From Frigoribacterium sp. JB110 (GTDB taxonomy: Bacteria; Actinomycetota; Actinomycetes; Actinomycetales; Microbacteriaceae): a stretch of DNA of 64,000 nucleotides. The stretch spans positions 118,721 to 182,720 of the forward strand of contig NZ_FUIA01000018.1 in the NCBI RefSeq assembly GCF_900163665.1, given 5' to 3'. This document shows positions 60,205 to 64,000 of this stretch, one piece after another (positions within the stretch are counted from its first letter, which is position 1; every line of letters starts with the position of its first letter). The notes under the pieces were generated by a model. That model was not told the origin of the DNA. It made no database searches and saw nothing but the letters and a program-made list of their open reading frames with translations. Position numbers and translations under genes: made by a program.

Positions 60205-61388
60205 CCGACCCGCTCGGCATCGACCCGGTCGCGGAGCGCTTCGGCTTCGCGCAGCGGCACCTCAGCGCGCCGGCGCGCGAGGCGCTCGCCGAGATGGACA
60301 GGATCGTCGCCGAGCGGATCACGCCGCTGATGAACGACGCGTGGGAGCGCGCCGTGATGCCCGATGTGGTGATCGGCGAGCTCGCCGCCCTGAACCTGAT
60401 GGCACCGGATGGAGTCGATCCGGCCGAGGCCGACTCGACGATGTTCAGCGGTTTCCGCAACTTCCATCTGGCCCGCGCCGATGCATCCGTGGCCACCGCA
60501 TACAACGGCCAGTCCGGCCTGTTCCGCGCCGTGGTGCGAGCCGGCGGTTCGCCCGAGCAGGCCGCAGAGTGGGATCCGCTGGTGCGCAGCTTCGAGATGC
60601 GCGGCGCCTTCGCGCTGACCGAGCCGGAGCACGGCTCCGACATCGCCGGCGGAATGTCGACGCTCGCCCGTCGCGACGGCGGCGAGTGGATCATCGACGG
60701 CGCCAAGCGGTGGATCGGCGGGGCGGACGCCGCCGACGTGCTCGCGGTGTTCGCCCGCGGCGCCGACGACGGATCCGTGAAGTGCTTCCTCGTCGCCCGC
60801 GACGCTCCAGGGGTCTCGCTCGAGACCATCCGGAACAAGGTCTCGCTGCGCCCCGTGCAGAACTCGCACATCACGCTAGACGGCGTGCGCGTGAGCGAGG
60901 CCCGGCGACTGCAGCGAGTGAACTCCTGGCGCGATGTCGCGGGGCTGCTGCGCGGCATGCGCTCTGATGTGGCGTTCGTCGCTGCGGGCGCCGCCGCCGG
61001 TGCTCTCGACGCCGCTGTGCGCTACACGCGCGAAAGGAAGCAGTTCGGCAGGCCGATCGGCGGCTTCCAACTGGTGCAGGAGAAGCTGGCTCGGATGCTC
61101 GGCAACGCCACGAGCTCGCTCGCGCTGGCCGTCGAGCTCGCCGCGGCGCAGGATGCCGGCACCTTCAGCGACGAGAACGCCGCGCTGGCGAAGATGGTCA
61201 CCGCGGAGCGCGCTCGCGAGAACGGCCGCCTGGCGCGCGAGGCGATGGGCGGCAACGGCATTCTGCTCGACAACGACGCCGCACGCTTCTTCGCCGACGC
61301 CGAGGCGATCTACTCCTACGAGGGCACCCACGAGATCAATGCGCTCATCGTGGGGCGCTCGCTGACCGGCGAATCCGCATTCGTCTGA
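60201..61388 (+). CDS. Acyl-CoA dehydrogenase, glutaryl-CoA dehydrogenase-like
   Basis: A 395-residue FAD enzyme that forms a 2,3-enoyl-CoA. FALTEPEHGSDIAGG is the FAD loop; RERKQFGRPIGGFQLVQEKLA the C-terminal domain; the catalytic Glu lies in YSYEGTHEINALIVGR. YEGTH.I.ALI.GR is the form found in glutaryl-CoA dehydrogenases, so a dicarboxylyl-CoA or branched substrate is plausible. The start ATG overlaps the amidohydrolase stop (ATGA). Confidence 0.9.
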   Translation: MTDPLGIDPVAERFGFAQRHLSAPAREALAEMDRIVAERITPLMNDAWERAVMPDVVIGELAALNLMAPDGVDPAEADSTMFSGFRNFHLARADASVATAYNGQSGLFRAVVRAGGSPEQAAEWDPLVRSFEMRGAFALTEPEHGSDIAGGMSTLARRDGGEWIIDGAKRWIGGADAADVLAVFARGADDGSVKCFLVARDAPGVSLETIRNKVSLRPVQNSHITLDGVRVSEARRLQRVNSWRDVAGLLRGMRSDVAFVAAGAAAGALDAAVRYTRERKQFGRPIGGFQLVQEKLARMLGNATSSLALAVELAAAQDAGTFSDENAALAKMVTAERARENGRLAREAMGGNGILLDNDAARFFADAEAIYSYEGTHEINALIVGRSLTGESAFV

Positions 61389-61421
61389 ACGACTCCATCC
61401 GGAACCTGAGAGAGGGAAACC

Positions 61422-61880
61422 ATGTCGAAGAACGTCATCGAGTACTCAGAGATCGCCGGCCTCGCCGGGCGCGACCTGGGCTGGACCGACTGGCTCGAGG
61501 TCACGCAGGACCGTGTGAACACCTTCGCCGACGCGACCGACGACCACCAGTGGATCCACGTCGACCCCGAGCGCGCGACGGCGGAGAGCCCGTTCGGAGC
61601 ACCGATCGCGCACGGCTTCCTGTCACTGTCGCTCGCCGTGAAGTTCTGGAGCGAACTGCTCGATGTGACCGAGGTGTCGACCAAGGTCAACTACGGCCTC
61701 GACAAGGTGCGCTTCGTCTCGCCGGTCAAGGTCGGAGCGAAGGTCCGGATGAACGCGGTCGTCGCTGAGGTCACAGAGGTCAAGGGCGGCTGGCAGCTGG
61801 CCGTCGACCAGACCATCGAGATCGACGGCGGCGAGCGGCCGGCTGTCGTGGCGCGAGGTCTGTATCGCTTCTACAAGTGA
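61422..61880 (+). CDS. MaoC-family enoyl-CoA hydratase
   Basis: A 152-residue single hot-dog protein, R-specific enoyl-CoA hydratase type. The hydratase-2 motif is seen as FADATDDHQWIHVDPERA with the catalytic Asp and His, and PIAHGFLSLSL after it; YGLDKVRFVSPVKVG follows. It would hydrate the enoyl-CoA made by the dehydrogenase; the SDR could then oxidise the alcohol. It follows the dehydrogenase by 33 bases with GAGAGAGGG before the ATG. Confidence 0.9.
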   Translation: MSKNVIEYSEIAGLAGRDLGWTDWLEVTQDRVNTFADATDDHQWIHVDPERATAESPFGAPIAHGFLSLSLAVKFWSELLDVTEVSTKVNYGLDKVRFVSPVKVGAKVRMNAVVAEVTEVKGGWQLAVDQTIEIDGGERPAVVARGLYRFYK

Positions 61881-61922
61881 GCGCACCGAGATCGATCCGA
61901 ACTCAATGAAGAGGTCATCACG

Positions 61923-63515
61923 ATGTACGACGAAGGAATCGGCGCCTGGCCCGACAAGCATCGCCTGAAGTCGCCGGACAGGACAGCGCTCGTCTTCGAC
62001 GAGCGCGAGTTCACCTATGCGCGGTTCGCCGACCGGGCCGACCGGATCGCCGAGCTGCTGCACGTGCGCGACGTCGCGAAGGGCGACCGCGTCGCGTACA
62101 TGGGTGAGAACAGCCCCGAGTTCCTGATGACGCTGTTCGCGTGCGCGCAGATCGGCGCGGTGTTCGTGCCGATCAACACGCGGCTGGCGCCGCCTGAGGT
62201 CACGCATGTGCTGACGGACAGCGGCGCGCGGGCGATCGTCTACGACATCGAGTACGCCCAGAAGGTGCTGCCGGGGATCGAGGCGGCGGGAATCGCGCAC
62301 GTGATCCCGACCGAGAGCGGTCTTCCCGGCTTCCCCGGGCTGCCTGAACTGCTCGATCGTCCCTCCGGCGGGCGGGTGAGTGTGACGGTCGCCGCAGACG
62401 ACCCTGCCGCGATCGTGTACACATCCGGCACCACGGGCAAGCCGAAGGGTGCGGTGCTCAGCCACCGCAACCTGACGTTCGTGTCGATCAACGCGGTGCT
62501 CGATGTGGGCGTCTCGCGTGACGACATCGCACTGCTCATCTCGCCGCTGTTCCATGTCGCCTCGCTGGGCATGGGCGCGCTTCCGACGGTCCTCGCCGGC
62601 GGCACGATCATCCTCGAGCGCGGCTTCGAGGCGGGTCGCGCTCTGGCGCAGATCGAGCGCCACGGGGTGACCATGCTCTCGGGTGTGCCGACGACCTTCC
62701 AGCTGATGGCCGATCACCCGGATTGGGCCGGCACCGACCTGTCGACGCTGACCAAGCTGACCTGCGGCGGATCAGCCGTGCCGGTGCGCATCCTGAACGC
62801 GTACGAGGAGCGCGGCATGTCGTTCTCACAGGGGTACGGAATGACCGAGACGTCGCCTGGCGCGACGCAGCTCACCCCGGAGTACACGCGCTCGAAGCAG
62901 GGCAGCGTCGGGCTGCCGCAGTTCTTCACGAACGTGAGGATCACGAACGACCGTGGTGAGGTCGTACCGCGAGGCACGATCGGCGAGATCGAGATCCAGG
63001 GGCCGAACGTGTTCCTGGGGTACCACGGGCTGCCGGAGAAGACGGCAGAATCGTTCCGCGACGGCGGCTGGTTCCGATCCGGCGATATGGGCTACCTCGA
63101 TGACGACGGCTTCCTGTTCATCGCCGACCGGCTCAAGGACATGATCATCTCGGGCGGCGAGAACATCTACCCCGCCGAGATCGAGAACCTCATCGCCGAC
63201 GTCGACGGTGTCACAGGTGTGGCCGTGATCGGCGTGCCCAGCGAGAAGTGGGGCGAGGTGCCGTGGGCGATCGTGTCGCTGCGCGAGGGTGTCGAACTGG
63301 GCTCGGAGGACGTCGTGGAGCGCCTGACCGGCCAGATCGCCAGATACAAGGTGCCGAAGGTGACGCGCGTCGTCGATGAGTTCCCGCGCACCGCGAGCGG
63401 CAAGATCCGCAAGGCCGACCTGCGCACGAAGTACGCGGGCGAGGCGAGACAGCAGCACGAGCCCGGCACCGCTGATCCGTGGAAGACGGAGACGGTCCGC
63501 ACACCTAAGAAGTAG
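61923..63515 (+). CDS. AMP-forming acyl-CoA ligase
   Basis: A 530-residue ANL-family ligase that activates a carboxylic acid with ATP and CoA. YTSGTTGKPKG (A3) is at about 167-177, GYGMTETSPG (A5), GDMGYLD (A7), RLKDMIISGGENIYPAEIE (A8) and TASGKIRKADL with the catalytic Lys (A10) follow. Substrate unclear; the sequence looks like a medium- or long-chain/cyclic-acid ligase rather than acetyl-CoA synthetase. Last gene of the MarR-controlled operon; likely the pathway's first enzyme. Confidence 0.92.
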   Translation: MYDEGIGAWPDKHRLKSPDRTALVFDEREFTYARFADRADRIAELLHVRDVAKGDRVAYMGENSPEFLMTLFACAQIGAVFVPINTRLAPPEVTHVLTDSGARAIVYDIEYAQKVLPGIEAAGIAHVIPTESGLPGFPGLPELLDRPSGGRVSVTVAADDPAAIVYTSGTTGKPKGAVLSHRNLTFVSINAVLDVGVSRDDIALLISPLFHVASLGMGALPTVLAGGTIILERGFEAGRALAQIERHGVTMLSGVPTTFQLMADHPDWAGTDLSTLTKLTCGGSAVPVRILNAYEERGMSFSQGYGMTETSPGATQLTPEYTRSKQGSVGLPQFFTNVRITNDRGEVVPRGTIGEIEIQGPNVFLGYHGLPEKTAESFRDGGWFRSGDMGYLDDDGFLFIADRLKDMIISGGENIYPAEIENLIADVDGVTGVAVIGVPSEKWGEVPWAIVSLREGVELGSEDVVERLTGQIARYKVPKVTRVVDEFPRTASGKIRKADLRTKYAGEARQQHEPGTADPWKTETVRTPKK

Positions 63516-63529
63516 GGCGCCGCCCCGCC

Positions 63530-63737
63530 GTGGGAGCGCGTGGCAGAAGTGATGACACGGCACGCTGGTACAGCGATGTCGACAAGCGCTATGAGAAGGC
63601 CGAGTTCTTTGCGCGCTGCTTCCAGGTGCCCGGCAGGGGCACCTGGAAGGTGGTGCCGCAACCGACCAGTTCGACGGTCTCGGCGCGATCGTGAACTGGA
63701 TGGCGAGCCCACCCGTGCAGGTGCTGCTCGGGTGGGC
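63530..63737 (+). pseudogene. Decayed gene fragment, family unknown
   Basis: A protein-like frame starts at about 63530 (RGRSDDTARWYSDVDKRY, then EKAEFFARCFQVPGRGTWK) and is broken after about 45 codons. The next frame then reads on as DQFDGLGAIVNWMASPP and PVQVLLGW across 63671-63730. The two parts read like one protein split by a one-base shift. No promoter or ribosome site is clear. It may be a remnant left at a rearrangement border. Confidence 0.3.
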
Positions 63738-64000
63738 TCAGAAGGGCAGGTCGGCTGTGTCGTCGCGTGCGGCATCGAGATCGGCCCAGGCTTGTTCTGC
63801 TTTCGCCTTGTTGCCGGTGCGGAGCACTGCCAGGGCGCGTCGGGTGCGGGCGCGGGCCTGCGCATCCTCAGGCTCCGCCGGCCCCCTGCGCTCCGTCTGG
63901 CCCTGCCGCCCCGCGGGGTCCTGATGCTCCGCGGGCTCCTCGCGTCCCACGTCCCCGCGTCGGACGTGCTCGTGTCGGATGTGGCGGGCGTCTTCGGCGT
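63738..64000 (-). CDS. C-terminal end of an unidentified protein, cut by the window edge
   Basis: The minus-strand frame is open from the window end to a stop at 63738, about 87 codons. It is rich in Arg, Glu and Ala in the first 50 residues and has a helical stretch (RTRRALAVLRTGNKAKAEQ) before an acidic tail ending DDTADLPF. That tail resembles the acidic, aromatic-ended C-terminus of single-stranded DNA-binding proteins, but the rest shows no OB-fold. Family not recognised. Confidence 0.4.
   Translation of the reverse strand, partial: AEDARHIRHEHVRRGDVGREEPAEHQDPAGRQGQTERRGPAEPEDAQARARTRRALAVLRTGNKAKAEQAWADLDAARDDTADLPF

Noticed and set aside
1..64000. tRNA, rRNA, prophage, insertion sequence or genomic island
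   Set aside because: I found no cloverleaf-like sequence, transposase, integrase or flanking repeats, and base composition looks even throughout.

Overview
The window is 64 kb of very GC-rich DNA with dense, tightly packed genes. Typical actinobacterial traits are a cydDC fusion, an ectABCD cluster, class II HMG-CoA reductase, many IclR/PucR/MarR/PadR regulators and frequent leaderless starts. The overall style suggests a Microbacteriaceae member close to Microbacterium. That placement is inference; there is no rRNA in the window. I see no tRNA, rRNA, CRISPR, insertion sequence or phage. Both ends cut through genes.

Bases 1-5.1 kb hold the end of a thiolase, a Pr6Pr-type membrane protein, a lipoprotein flavin amine oxidase whose domain order appears circularly permuted, and a large lamin-tail surface protein with an LAVTG anchor. 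Bases 5.3-10.5 kb are the protocatechuate branch of the beta-ketoadipate pathway (pcaHGBDC, minus strand) with an IclR regulator and a three-part operator. The enzyme that makes protocatechuate, PobA, sits about 27 kb away at 36.4 kb.

Bases 10.5-25.3 kb are a long minus-strand catabolic operon of unknown substrate: a DUF917 protein, a hydantoinase/oxoprolinase-like protein, a peptide/opine-type ABC importer with a permease-ATPase fusion, an M20 hydrolase, a CitE-like lyase, a CaiB CoA-transferase and a SolA-like amine oxidase. A divergent PucR regulator and a convergent IclR regulator flank it. Bases 25.3-36.2 kb hold a second catabolic operon built around degradative HMG-CoA reductase and HMG-CoA lyase, plus a CoA-transferase, a FAS1-type hydratase, a PaiB-like flavoprotein and two YtcJ amidohydrolases. 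It is divergent from an alpha/beta hydrolase and a GAF-PucR regulator. Mevalonate, 3-hydroxy-3-methylglutarate or a conjugate of these is the likely substrate.

Bases 36.4-43.2 kb carry pobA, an MFS transporter, a PadR-membrane protein pair, an ABM monooxygenase, an MmyB-type regulator with a decayed partner fragment, and ilvD. Bases 43.4-50.8 kb hold cytochrome bd oxidase (cydA, cydB, fused cydDC) divergent from a BlaI repressor and a small M56 protease. The shared promoter region is filled with GTAGAA/TTCTAC repeats. Bases 50.8-53.5 kb have an ECF42-type sigma factor with its DGPF/YCII partner and small unknown genes.

Bases 53.5-57.2 kb are the ectoine/hydroxyectoine operon ectABCD, with strong hairpins between ectC and ectD. 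Bases 57.2-63.5 kb hold a DUF4870 protein and a MarR regulator divergent from a five-gene CoA-dependent acid-degradation operon: SDR, amidohydrolase, glutaryl-CoA dehydrogenase-like enzyme, MaoC hydratase and acyl-CoA ligase. The last few hundred bases contain a decayed gene fragment and the 3' end of an unidentified gene.
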